Assembly: GCA_019243635.1 (NCBI GenBank)
Contig: JAFAUB010000036.1
Span: forward strand, 1-49,482
Direction: 5' to 3'
Origin: Pseudonocardiales bacterium
GTDB lineage: Bacteria > Actinomycetota > Actinomycetes > Mycobacteriales > Pseudonocardiaceae
Length of the DNA stretch: 49,482 nucleotides
The notes under the pieces: model-generated
The model's database searches: none
What the model saw: only the letters and a program-made list of their open reading frames with translations
What the model was told of the DNA's origin: nothing
Shown: positions 26,375 through 34,286 of the stretch, in pieces
How positions within the stretch are numbered: the stretch's first letter is position 1
Layout: each line of letters starts with the position of its first letter
Position numbers and translations under genes: made by a program

Positions 26375-26797
26375 TCAACCGTGAAGCAGCCGCTGCAGTG
26401 CCTGTCGTGCCGCCGTGTCACGAGCGGCGGCCCGGGCGATGTCCTGCGCCAACGCCTGCAGCCATTCGTCCACGCCGATGCCGCGACGACTGATCACCAC
26501 CCCGCGCACCACCTGCTGCAGCTCCGCCTCGATCCCGCCGCCCCGGCCCTCGCGCAGCTCGAGGTCGCGGTTGTCCCCGTGCACCACGAGGCGGACAGCG
26601 CGGCCCGGGCGGTGCGCCAGGCGGTCCCCGACGGTGCGCTGGTAGCCGATCTCCACCATGCCCGCCGGGAGCGCCTGGGCCAGCGCACCGCTCAGCACCC
26701 GGGCGTAGGAGGCGACCTCCTCGCGGTCGGCTCGCAGCATCGCCGCCAGGAGCTGCACGTCACCCATCGGTCCCAGGCCGCTGGGCTCAAGGGTCAT
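26375..26797 (-). CDS. Hypothetical protein coupled to YbjQ-domain gene
   Basis: A 140-residue protein (MTLEPSGLGPMGDVQLLAAM at the start) with a helical N-terminus, a central beta segment (RAVRLVVHGDNRDLEL) and a helical end (DTAARQALQRLLHG). The ATG at 26797 overlaps the TGA of the preceding YbjQ-like gene (ATGA), which supports a real, co-translated gene. I do not recognise a named domain. It is probably part of the same functional unit as the two upstream genes. Confidence 0.75.
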   Translation of the reverse strand: MTLEPSGLGPMGDVQLLAAMLRADREEVASYARVLSGALAQALPAGMVEIGYQRTVGDRLAHRPGRAVRLVVHGDNRDLELREGRGGGIEAELQQVVRGVVISRRGIGVDEWLQALAQDIARAAARDTAARQALQRLLHG

Positions 26798-27630
26798 GAG
26801 TCGGTCAGCGGGAGGACGAGCTGCGGCTTGGCGATCACGTGGTCGGCGCGCAGCGGGCGCACCGCGGTGCCGATCGCGAAGAACTCCGTGGTGTGCCCAC
26901 CCCAACGATGTCCGAGTGAGAGCAACTGCACGCCCACGATGCCCTCGGCCGCCAGGCGCTCGGCCTCGGCCTGCATCCGGCTCATCGCGAGCTCCCGGGC
27001 GTCGTACAGCGCCTCGGTGAACTGCGGCAGCTCGATGTTCTGACCGATGTTGCCCATCACCTGCCAGAACCGCTGGTGCGCGACGTGGTAGACGCAGGAG
27101 CCCATCACCATGCCCAGCGGGCCGTAGCCGGCCTGGATCAGTGTCCAGAAGTCCTGCCCAGACAGGTCGGAGGTGAACGGCTGGTCCTGGTTGTTGCGCC
27201 AGGGCTGCCCGTCGGGCGCCCTCGGCTCGTCCGCCTTCACCGCGGTGCCGATCGCGATGAACTCGGCGAGGTCGGAGCCGAACTCCTTGAACTCGATCTC
27301 CAGCCGTACCCCGACGATGCCCTCGGCACCCAGCTGGTCGGCCTCGGCCTCCATCCGCGTCATGGCCAGCTCACGGGCGTGGTACATCGCCTGGGACAGG
27401 ACGGTCAGTTCCTGGTTGCTGCTCCACCGACCCAGCTGGAACCCCACGTGGTAGATGCTGGTGCCCAGCACCAGCCCGAGGGGACGGAACCCGGCCTCCC
27501 GCACCAGCAGGAACTCGTTCACCGACAGGTCCGAGGTGAACAAGCTGGTGGCTTGGCCCGGCCGCATCTCGGCGAGCCGGCGCATCGCGTCCTCGGGGAT
27601 GCCGGGCGCGGTGGGGTCGGCGGTCATCAC
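26794..27630 (-). CDS. Double YbjQ/DUF74-like protein (putative metal-binding fold)
   Basis: A 278-residue protein with two YbjQ-like (PF01906-type) halves, each with a strand-loop LGLVLGTSIYH / LGMVMGSCVYH, a helix with YxARELAMxRMxAEAxxL, and the closing EGIVGVxL ... FIAIGTAV strand. Free-standing YbjQ proteins are about 105 residues and form pentamers in known structures; here two divergent copies are fused. 'Heavy-metal-binding' is the family label; no metal site is obvious. It lies 24 nt downstream of the next gene, in the same operon. Confidence 0.82.
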   Translation of the reverse strand: MMTADPTAPGIPEDAMRRLAEMRPGQATSLFTSDLSVNEFLLVREAGFRPLGLVLGTSIYHVGFQLGRWSSNQELTVLSQAMYHARELAMTRMEAEADQLGAEGIVGVRLEIEFKEFGSDLAEFIAIGTAVKADEPRAPDGQPWRNNQDQPFTSDLSGQDFWTLIQAGYGPLGMVMGSCVYHVAHQRFWQVMGNIGQNIELPQFTEALYDARELAMSRMQAEAERLAAEGIVGVQLLSLGHRWGGHTTEFFAIGTAVRPLRADHVIAKPQLVLPLTDS

Positions 27631-27654
27631 TACTCCTACTACTTCTGGTTTCCA

Positions 27655-28545
27655 CTACTTCTGTCGCAGCGGCAGGATGGTCAACGACCGGGTCGGGGCG
27701 CGTGGCCCCCGGTGAAAGCTCACGAGCGCGGTGCCGAACACGCTCGCCTCGGCGACATGGTCACGGTGGTTCTCCGCCGGCTCCATCTCCCCGATCCGCA
27801 GGCTCATCGAGGAGACGATCGCGCCCTGCGCCCCGGCCGAACGGGCCTGCCGGTCGAAGCGGTGGCGGGCATCGGCGCGCACGTGGACGACCAGTTCCGT
27901 GTACCCGGACACCTCCGTGTTGCCGGCGCCCCACGAGGCCTGCCGCTGCGTCCGCCAGTCGTCATGGCGCACCGCCACCGAGATCCCGTAGACGAGGGCG
28001 ACCGGCACCCAGCCGGCCTGCACCAGCTTGGCCACGTCCTGGCCGGCCAGGTCGGTGGTGAACACCCGACTCGGACGGTGCCGCGACCGGGCCCGGACCG
28101 CGGTGCCCAACGCGGTGAACTCACGGTTCCCGGCGCCGGTACGCGACCCGAGATGCGACACCGACAGCCGCACTCCCACGACGCCATCGGCGTCCATCGC
28201 GGCGGCCTCCTCGGTCATGCGTCCCAGCGCCGTGTCATAACCCTGGTACAGGGCGTCGACGTAAGGCCCGAACCCGACGAACGGGACTGAGCCCGACGAC
28301 GTGACAGTCCCTCCGGCGATCCCGAAACCACCGATACCACCGAAGTAGCCGCAGCCCCCGAAGCCGCTCCACCCGATGTGCTCGACGATGCACCCCATCA
28401 CCTCGCCGACCGGGTCGAAGCCGACCGACTGCACCCCGACCGCCGCGGGCACGGTCAGCAGCGAGGTACGCAGACCCGTCCGGGCGAAGCGCCGCATCCT
28501 CTCGGCGGCCACCGGCGGCAGTCCGCGACCGTCCCACTCACTCAT
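27655..28545 (-). CDS. Second double YbjQ-like protein
   Basis: A 296-residue protein with a related two-domain plan: VGEVMGCIVEHIG and LVYGISVAVRH strand-loops, YDTALGRMTEEAAAMDADGV helix, and closing FTALGTAV / SVFGTALV strands. A Gly-rich insert (GFGGCGYFGGIGGFGIAGG) lies in the first domain where the paralogue has none. ATG 28545 is fixed by an in-frame TGA five codons upstream. The start overlaps the stop of a tiny upstream ORF (ATGA). It is the first gene of the three-gene cluster. Confidence 0.8.
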   Translation of the reverse strand: MSEWDGRGLPPVAAERMRRFARTGLRTSLLTVPAAVGVQSVGFDPVGEVMGCIVEHIGWSGFGGCGYFGGIGGFGIAGGTVTSSGSVPFVGFGPYVDALYQGYDTALGRMTEEAAAMDADGVVGVRLSVSHLGSRTGAGNREFTALGTAVRARSRHRPSRVFTTDLAGQDVAKLVQAGWVPVALVYGISVAVRHDDWRTQRQASWGAGNTEVSGYTELVVHVRADARHRFDRQARSAGAQGAIVSSMSLRIGEMEPAENHRDHVAEASVFGTALVSFHRGPRAPTRSLTILPLRQK

Positions 28546-28577
28546 GGGGGCTCTCTGTCATGGGGGCTCTCTGTCAT
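28542..28577 (-). promoter_or_regulatory. Tiny upstream ORF coupled to the YbjQ cluster, on a 16-bp tandem duplication
   Basis: The sequence ATGACAGAGAGCCCCC occurs twice in tandem, followed by the real ATG at 28545. The first ATG (28577, with GGAGAG upstream) reads MTESPHDREPP and stops in an ATGA overlap with the YbjQ-like gene. The second ATG (28561) reads MTESPHE and stops just inside the gene. The duplication thus gives alternative leader peptides and repeated ribosome binding sites. Confidence 0.5.
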
Positions 28578-28729
28578 CAACGCTCTCCAGTCGGCCGTCC
28601 GGCACGGCCATCACCACCACCATAAGCGCCGGGGACGGCGCTCGCGCGGGGCGTGGCATAGGCCGCTCGCGCGATGCTTGGCAGCGGGTCGGCCTGGTGG
28701 GCCTACCAGTAGTATACCAGTCCAGTAGC
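28546..28729. other. Intergenic region between TrmH-like gene and YbjQ cluster
   Basis: It holds the 16-bp tandem duplication at its right-hand cluster start and a repeated ACTGGTAGGC motif (minus strand) at about 28704-28740, next to the stop of the TrmH-family gene. This is one of the few relatively AT-rich spots of the window. No RNA gene is recognised. Confidence 0.4.
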
Positions 28730-29539
28730 CTACCAGTGGTTTTTCTGTGCGCGCGCCTCGAACAGGAATACGGCCGCGGAGATGGACACGTTCAGCGAGT
28801 CGGCTGATCCCAGCATGGGGATGAACACGCGTTCATAGCCCGCTTCGTGCCAGGGTCGCGGAATTCCGTGACGTTCCGAGCCGAGAACGAAGGCGGTGCG
28901 TGCGCCCGAATAGTCGAACGACCGATAGTTCTTCGCGCCATCCGTGTCGGCCAGATAGACGTCGACGTTATTCGACCGGAACCACGATATCACGTCTTCG
29001 ACCCGCTCGAAATCCAGTACGGGCATGGTGAGGACCATGCCCTGGCTGGCCCGAAACACCTTCGGATGCGTCAGTCTGGTGCGTCGGTTCGTCAACACCA
29101 GGCAGTCCGCGCCGGCCGCGTCCAGCGTCCGGATCAAGGTCCCCAGGTTGCCTGGAATCTCCATGCCGTCGGCAACCATGATCAGTGCGGACGCGCCGAG
29201 CCGAACGTCGCGCGGCTCCCACCTGGGCAACAGCGCGAGAGAGAGCAACCCGTCCGGTCTGTCACGCTCGGAGATCCGCGCCAGTGTCCTCTCCGACACC
29301 TGGTAGGCCAGGTGCGCACACGACGCCAGCTCGACAGCCCGCTTATGTGCCTCGTCGCCGTAGGCGGCTTCGGGGCACCACAGGAACGTGTCGATGAAGG
29401 CATCGTGCGCCAGGAGGAGGTTGTGCGCCCACAACCCTTCAGCGATGATCATCTTGTGCGGGTTCGGCGCGGTGTTCCGCTGGATCGCCAGCACTTGCTT
29501 GATCTTGGGATGCTGCGCGCCGATCCGCTGAAGCTCCAT
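28730..29539 (-). CDS. TrmH/SpoU-family RNA 2'-O-methyltransferase
   Basis: A 269-residue SPOUT methyltransferase. An N-terminal substrate-binding part (NTAPNPHKMIIAEGLWAHNL) is followed by the three SpoU motifs: motif 1 IPGNLGTLIRTLDAAG, motif 2 FVLGSERHGIP, motif 3 MLGSADSLNVSISAAVFLFE. It would methylate a ribose 2'-OH in rRNA or tRNA. Length and plan resemble thiostrepton-type 23S rRNA resistance enzymes as well as housekeeping RlmB-like enzymes, and the sequence does not decide between them. Codon third positions appear less GC-rich than in neighbours (many ATT, GAA, AAT), hinting at transfer. Confidence 0.85.
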   Translation of the reverse strand: MELQRIGAQHPKIKQVLAIQRNTAPNPHKMIIAEGLWAHNLLLAHDAFIDTFLWCPEAAYGDEAHKRAVELASCAHLAYQVSERTLARISERDRPDGLLSLALLPRWEPRDVRLGASALIMVADGMEIPGNLGTLIRTLDAAGADCLVLTNRRTRLTHPKVFRASQGMVLTMPVLDFERVEDVISWFRSNNVDVYLADTDGAKNYRSFDYSGARTAFVLGSERHGIPRPWHEAGYERVFIPMLGSADSLNVSISAAVFLFEARAQKNHW

Positions 29540-29584
29540 CGCTCCTGATCACCATCGCTGACTACCCGCACCGACCACCCGGCG

Positions 29585-29612
29585 TCACTATTTCACGGTC
29601 ACTATTTCACGG
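29585..29612. repeat. 14-bp perfect tandem duplication
   Basis: TCACTATTTCACGG occurs twice without spacer between the TrmH-family gene and the divergent methyltransferase gene. Function is unclear; it could be slippage or a paired binding site in the shared promoter region. Confidence 0.6.
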
Positions 29613-29702
29613 AGTCCGTCCGCCGAGGCGTGGCGTCCCTCCCTCTCGAGGCCTACGCTGCCTGGTGGTGACCATGAGCGCTCTGGTGAGGCGGAGGCGG
29701 GT

Positions 29703-30584
29703 ATGTCGGGGAACCAGCCGGCGAAGTACCAGGTCCCGACCGGGGTGGGGCTCACTGCGGTGGGCGTGGCGGCGGCTCGCGCTGGGGAAGGCCGCCACGA
29801 CGACCCGCTTTTCGACGACCCTTTCGCCGCGGACTTCGTGACCGCGGCCGGGGACGCGCTGTCCTTCGTCGCCGACCACCACCCGTCCGCCACGCGGGAC
29901 GACGGTGCATGGTGGTCCTGGGCTTTCGCTTACGTGCCGATCCGGACCCGCTTCTTCGACGACTACCTCCGCGAGGCCTGCGCGCAGGGCTGCCGCCAAG
30001 TGCTGGTCCTGGCGGCCGGGCTGGACGCCCGAGCGTTCCGTCTGGCCTGGCCACCGGGGGTGTGCCTGTTCGAGCTGGACACTGCCGAGGTGCTGACGTT
30101 CAAGGACCAGGTGCTCGCCGGGCGAGCCGCCACACCGGCCTGCCGGCGGGTGACCATCAGTGTCGACCTTCGCCAGGACTGGCCCGCCGCTGTGCTGCGT
30201 GCGGGCTTTCACCCCGGTGAGCCCACCGCCTGGCTGGCGGAGGGGCTGCTTCCCTACCTGAACCAGGACGAATGCGACCACCTGCTCGAAGGGATCGGGC
30301 GGCTGTCAGCACCGGGGAGCCGGCTGGCCCTCGAGTACGTCAGCCGCAACGCGGTCCAGGACATGATCGACAACCTTGGTGAGTCGCCCGACAGTGCCTT
30401 TCTCAAGACCTTGTGGCAGTCCGGTGGGCAGGAGGACCCGACGAGCCGGCTCAGCCGAGATGGATGGCAGGTTCACCGCTACGACGCCAACGAGCGCGCC
30501 CAGTCCTACGGCCGGTCACTGCCGGATCCGGCGCAGGCGGCACGGGCGGCCGACAGCGGACTGATCATCGCGCGGCGGCGCTAG
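29703..30584 (+). CDS. Class I SAM-dependent methyltransferase (TIGR00027 / Ppm1-LCMT type)
   Basis: A 293-residue putative O-methyltransferase. Family features in order: PTGVGLTAVGVAAARA at the N-terminus, DDPFAADFV, the TRFFDDYLREA segment, the SAM motif VLVLAAGLDARAFRL, the acidic contact FELDTAEVLTFK, and WLAEGLLPYL. Members are abundant in mycobacteria and other actinomycetes, and most have no known substrate. The gene ends 22 nt before the TDT transporter gene on the same strand. Confidence 0.85.
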   Translation: MSGNQPAKYQVPTGVGLTAVGVAAARAGEGRHDDPLFDDPFAADFVTAAGDALSFVADHHPSATRDDGAWWSWAFAYVPIRTRFFDDYLREACAQGCRQVLVLAAGLDARAFRLAWPPGVCLFELDTAEVLTFKDQVLAGRAATPACRRVTISVDLRQDWPAAVLRAGFHPGEPTAWLAEGLLPYLNQDECDHLLEGIGRLSAPGSRLALEYVSRNAVQDMIDNLGESPDSAFLKTLWQSGGQEDPTSRLSRDGWQVHRYDANERAQSYGRSLPDPAQAARAADSGLIIARRR

Positions 30585-30606
30585 CCCGCCAGAGCAGGAT
30601 CGGCGT

Positions 30607-31650
30607 GTGAACGGGGCCTGGCTCGGCGAGTGGGACCCGCCGCCTGAGGTGTTCGCGACGGTGATGGCGACGGGCATCGTGTCCGTCGCCGCGGATGACC
30701 ACGGGTACTGGCGGCTCGGTATCGCGCTGGGCATGCTCGCGGTAGTCACCTTCGCCATCCTGGGGCTGAGGTCTCTCGTCTGGGTCATCAGGCGCCCCGC
30801 GCATGTCGTGGCGGTGACGCGCGACCTCGACGTCGCGCTGCGGATGTTCACCTTCATCGCGGCCTGCGCGGTACTCGCCGTGCGCTGGGGTGGTCACTCC
30901 GCCGTCGGGTGGCTGTTCGGCGGGCTCGCGCTCGCGGCCTGGCTCGTGCTCGTGCCGCTGGCCGTGGTCGATGTCGGTTCATGGCCAGGCGCGCAGCTGC
31001 GCGAGCAGGCGCACGGCGCGTGGTTGCTGCCGAGCGTGGCGGCGGCGGGTCTGGCGACCACCGCTACGGACCTCGCCATCGACGTCCGCGCCCCCTCGCT
31101 GGTGGTGATCGCGGCCTTGGCGTGGATCGCGGGAATGGCGATCTATCTGACCGTGACCTGGCTGATCGCCTGGCGGGCGCTCGCGACACCGATCATGGCC
31201 GAGGAGGTGACTCCAGACAGCTGGATCCTGATGGGCGCACTGGCGATCACGGCGCTGGCCGGTGACCACATCCTCGCCGCGGCGCGCGCGCTCAGTGCAC
31301 CGGCCGGGCTCGCGGGCTGGGCCCGACCGGTGACGCTCGGGGCGTGGGTGCTCGCCAGTCTCTGGATACCCGCTCTGCTCTACGCTCAGGTGTGGCGCGT
31401 CGACCAGGTGGTCGGCTCGTTGCGGTACCAGGGCGCGTGGTGGACCGCGGTCTTCCCACTCGGGATGTACTCCGCGGCCTCTGCGGCAACGGCCACCGAG
31501 CTGCACATGCGCTCGCTGGGGACCGTCTCGCTGGTCTTCTTCTGGGACGCCTTCACGGTCTGGACGCTTCTCGTCATCGGAGGGCTGCATTCCGCGGTCG
31601 CGCACAAGCGACACCTGCCTAGGCGAGCACCGCGCCGGCGCGGGCGGTAA
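30607..31650 (+). CDS. TDT family transporter (TehA/SLAC1-like)
   Basis: A 347-residue integral membrane protein with about ten helices. The N-terminal PPEVFATVMATGIVSVAAD and the C-terminal WWTAVFPLGMYSAAS match the tellurite-resistance/dicarboxylate transporter (TDT) family, which includes TehA, sulfite exporter Ssu1 and the plant anion channel SLAC1. Substrate (sulfite, nitrate, dicarboxylate or other anion) cannot be told. GTG 30607 is used as start. The C-terminal tail is Arg-rich. Confidence 0.85.
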   Translation: MNGAWLGEWDPPPEVFATVMATGIVSVAADDHGYWRLGIALGMLAVVTFAILGLRSLVWVIRRPAHVVAVTRDLDVALRMFTFIAACAVLAVRWGGHSAVGWLFGGLALAAWLVLVPLAVVDVGSWPGAQLREQAHGAWLLPSVAAAGLATTATDLAIDVRAPSLVVIAALAWIAGMAIYLTVTWLIAWRALATPIMAEEVTPDSWILMGALAITALAGDHILAAARALSAPAGLAGWARPVTLGAWVLASLWIPALLYAQVWRVDQVVGSLRYQGAWWTAVFPLGMYSAASAATATELHMRSLGTVSLVFFWDAFTVWTLLVIGGLHSAVAHKRHLPRRAPRRRGR

Positions 31651-31688
31651 TGCGGGGAATACCCGGGAACACCAGGCCCGGCGAGCCC

Positions 31689-32360
31689 TCACGGTGCTCG
31701 CTTCGAGCCGTTGTCGCGGCCCTGGAGACGACTCTCATAGAGCTCCCAGGCGCGCCGACGCGCCTCGTTGGCGCGGCGCTGCGCGTCCTCGCGGACCAGC
31801 TGCTCCTGCTGCGGCGTGGCGTGGCCCTCGGCGACCGCCACCTCGGCGGCCACCCAGCGGTCGATCTCCTCGTCCTCCTCGCTGTGGTCCCCGTTCCCGG
31901 AGCTCGGATCGTCGCGATGTCGACGCTGGTAGTAGGGGTTGTCCACCGACAGCCCGCCGCTGAACCGACCGTACGCACCGAGGAACAGCAGCAACATCCC
32001 GGCGATGAAGCTGAAGATGACGTTCGGCAGCCGGAACGCCAGCAGGTTGAACCTGGTGTCCAGCACGGTGAGGTTGAGCAGCCCGGACAGCAGGAAGAGC
32101 AGTCCTACGCCCACCGTGATCGTGGAGGAGATCCGGCCACCGCGCAACGCGGCGCCGATCAGCACCCCGCCGACGATGAGCGAGATGGTCGACAGCAGGC
32201 CGTTGGAGGACAGCCCGAGCACGACTCTGCCGTGGACAGCGAGGAACTTCAGCCGGTCGATGAACCCGAGAACCCCGAATACGCACAACCCGATTCCGAG
32301 CACCGCTGCTCCACTACGGTGCACCAGGTCCAACCGACTCCCAGGCGGGGAGCGCGACAC
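31689..32360 (-). CDS. DUF4383 domain membrane protein
   Basis: A 223-residue protein with four predicted membrane helices in the first about 130 residues, in the DUF4383 pattern (VLGIGLCVFGVLGFID, NGLLSTISLIVGGVLIGAAL, LLNLTVLDTRFNLL), then an acidic/charged cytoplasmic tail (SEEDEEIDRWVAAEVAVAEG). Function unknown. It is divergent from the LCP gene; the 134-nt gap between them would hold both promoters. Confidence 0.78.
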   Translation of the reverse strand: MSRSPPGSRLDLVHRSGAAVLGIGLCVFGVLGFIDRLKFLAVHGRVVLGLSSNGLLSTISLIVGGVLIGAALRGGRISSTITVGVGLLFLLSGLLNLTVLDTRFNLLAFRLPNVIFSFIAGMLLLFLGAYGRFSGGLSVDNPYYQRRHRDDPSSGNGDHSEEDEEIDRWVAAEVAVAEGHATPQQEQLVREDAQRRANEARRRAWELYESRLQGRDNGSKRAP

Positions 32361-32494
32361 CTGCCCCAGCCTACTCCAGCCCTCGCGCCATGTCCTGGCT
32401 GTGACCCACAGTTCGCTGGACTACGCGCTGAACCTCTACGGCCTTCCGCAGGTAGGCTCGCGGCTCCTGGATACCCGCAGGCGCAGGGAGTGGT

Positions 32495-34228
32495 GTGGCT
32501 GGTGGAGATGGACGCTCGGGTCCCGGCGGGCATTCCCGCGGTGACCATCGGCGTCGCGCTGCGCGCCCTCCGATGCCCCCGCCGGGGCGCGCTGGGCGGG
32601 CGCAGGTCCGGACCGCCGTGGGCCGTGGTGGTCGGGACCCGCAGGTCTGGACCACCGGGGGCCGCGGTGGTCGGGACGGTCGGGGGTCCAGACGGCGCTC
32701 TGCTCGCCACGGTGTCCACCGCTGGGGGCTGATCGCGCGCTGGGCGGTGGCGGTGGTGTCGTTGCTGGTGTTGACCGTCACCGGGTACGGCTGGAGCCAG
32801 TACCAGGATCTCCTGGACGGCATCGACAGGTCGGATGCCCTCCGTAGTGACGCCCCCAAGTCGGCCAGCGGTGACACCAACATTCTGATCATGGGATTGG
32901 ACAGCCGCCTGGATGAGAACGGTGACCCGCTACCACCGGAGATCTACCAGGCGTTGCATGCCGGTGACCAGCAGGTCGGCGGGTACAACGCCAACGTGTT
33001 GATGCTCGTCCACCTCCCGGGTGACGGCTCCCGAGCCACGGGCATCTCCATTCCCCGTGACGACTACGTCAGCCTCCCCGGCGTCCCGGACGGCATCGCG
33101 AAGGGGAAGATCAAGCAGGCCTACGGGTTCGCCTTCGACCAGGAACACCGAAAGCTGGTGGCCGCGGGCGTGACCGACAAGGTCAGCCTGGAACAGCAGA
33201 GCCGCGACGCCGGTCGCCGGGAGGAGGTCGACACGGTCGCCCAGTTTTTGGGCGGCGTGCCGATCGACCACTTCGTGGAGGTGACCATGGTGGCCTTCTA
33301 CCAGCTCGCCCAGGTGGTGGCGCCGATCACGGTGTGTCTGAAGGAGGATACCCGCGACAGCTACTCCGGCGCGAACTTCCACCGGGGCTACCAGCAGATC
33401 GACGCCGTCCAGGCGCTGGCGTTCGTCCGGCAGCGCCGCGACAATGCTCATCCGCAGCTGAACTTCACCGACCTGGACCGGGAACGCCGCCAGCAGGCCT
33501 TCATCATCTCGCTGACCTACCAGCTCAAGCAGGCCGGGACGTTTCTCAACCCGGTGCGGCTGCGCGGGTTGATCGCTGTGGCCAAGCAGAACATCGCCGC
33601 CGACACCGGTCTGCAGCTGCTGTCCTTCGCTTCGCAGGCATCCTCGGTGACCAGCGGAAACATCACCTTCACGACCCTGCCGATCGTCCGCTTCGGCACC
33701 GACCCCGCCGGCGAGGACGTCAACATCGTCGACGTGCCCGGGATCCAGGCCCTGGTGCGCGGCCTGGTCGGTCCGCGCGTCCCCACACCGTCGCCCACCT
33801 CGACCGTCCCCGGGCCCGGGAGCGCAGCGTCGGGCACCGTGGACGTGGTCAACACCACCAACCGAAACGGGCTGGCGGCCGCGCTGGAACACGCCCTGGC
33901 CACCACCGGCTTCACCTCGGGTGTCACCAGCAACGGCCGCCGCCACCTCAGTACCACGATGATCTACTACCCGGGTCCCGGCTCCGCGCGGGAGGCGAAG
34001 ACCCTGGCCGGGATGCTCGGTGGGCTGCCGACGGAACCGGACTCGACAGTGCCTGCCGGACACCTCCGAGTGGTCCTGGGTGCCGACTACACCATGCCCG
34101 CCGCCCTCGCCTCCGGCGACTCCTCGCCCGCCACCTCCACGCCCCCGGCACCCGGCTCCAACCAGAACGACGCCGGACCTGCGGACCTCAACAGCATCTC
34201 CGGCGGTGGGATCCCGTGCGTCAAATAG
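32495..34228 (+). CDS. LytR-CpsA-Psr (LCP) family enzyme with LytR_C domain
   Basis: A 577-residue envelope protein. LCP enzymes transfer undecaprenyl-linked glycopolymers to peptidoglycan on the outer face of the membrane. Order: Arg/Gly-rich N-terminal cytoplasmic part with a 39-bp direct repeat (32601-32677), one membrane helix (AVAVVSLLVLTVTGYGW), the LCP domain (ILIMGLDSR, SIPRDDYV, DHFVEVTMVAFYQL, ALAFVRQRR) and a C-terminal LytR_C domain (VDVVNTTNRNGLAAALEHAL). Conserved Arg and Asp residues that bind the pyrophosphate are present. GTG 32495 has AGGGAG just upstream. In mycobacteria such enzymes attach arabinogalactan. Confidence 0.9.
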   Translation: MAGGDGRSGPGGHSRGDHRRRAARPPMPPPGRAGRAQVRTAVGRGGRDPQVWTTGGRGGRDGRGSRRRSARHGVHRWGLIARWAVAVVSLLVLTVTGYGWSQYQDLLDGIDRSDALRSDAPKSASGDTNILIMGLDSRLDENGDPLPPEIYQALHAGDQQVGGYNANVLMLVHLPGDGSRATGISIPRDDYVSLPGVPDGIAKGKIKQAYGFAFDQEHRKLVAAGVTDKVSLEQQSRDAGRREEVDTVAQFLGGVPIDHFVEVTMVAFYQLAQVVAPITVCLKEDTRDSYSGANFHRGYQQIDAVQALAFVRQRRDNAHPQLNFTDLDRERRQQAFIISLTYQLKQAGTFLNPVRLRGLIAVAKQNIAADTGLQLLSFASQASSVTSGNITFTTLPIVRFGTDPAGEDVNIVDVPGIQALVRGLVGPRVPTPSPTSTVPGPGSAASGTVDVVNTTNRNGLAAALEHALATTGFTSGVTSNGRRHLSTTMIYYPGPGSAREAKTLAGMLGGLPTEPDSTVPAGHLRVVLGADYTMPAALASGDSSPATSTPPAPGSNQNDAGPADLNSISGGGIPCVK

Positions 34229-34286
34229 GGGTCTCACCGCCGGGGGCTGTTCGACGCCGGTCGCCGGGTGGGTGCACCCTGGGGGG

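Noticed and set aside
32601..32677. 39-bp direct repeat in the LCP gene as a mobile or regulatory element
   Set aside because: It is in frame and encodes a low-complexity Arg/Gly-rich cytoplasmic tail common in LCP proteins of actinobacteria.
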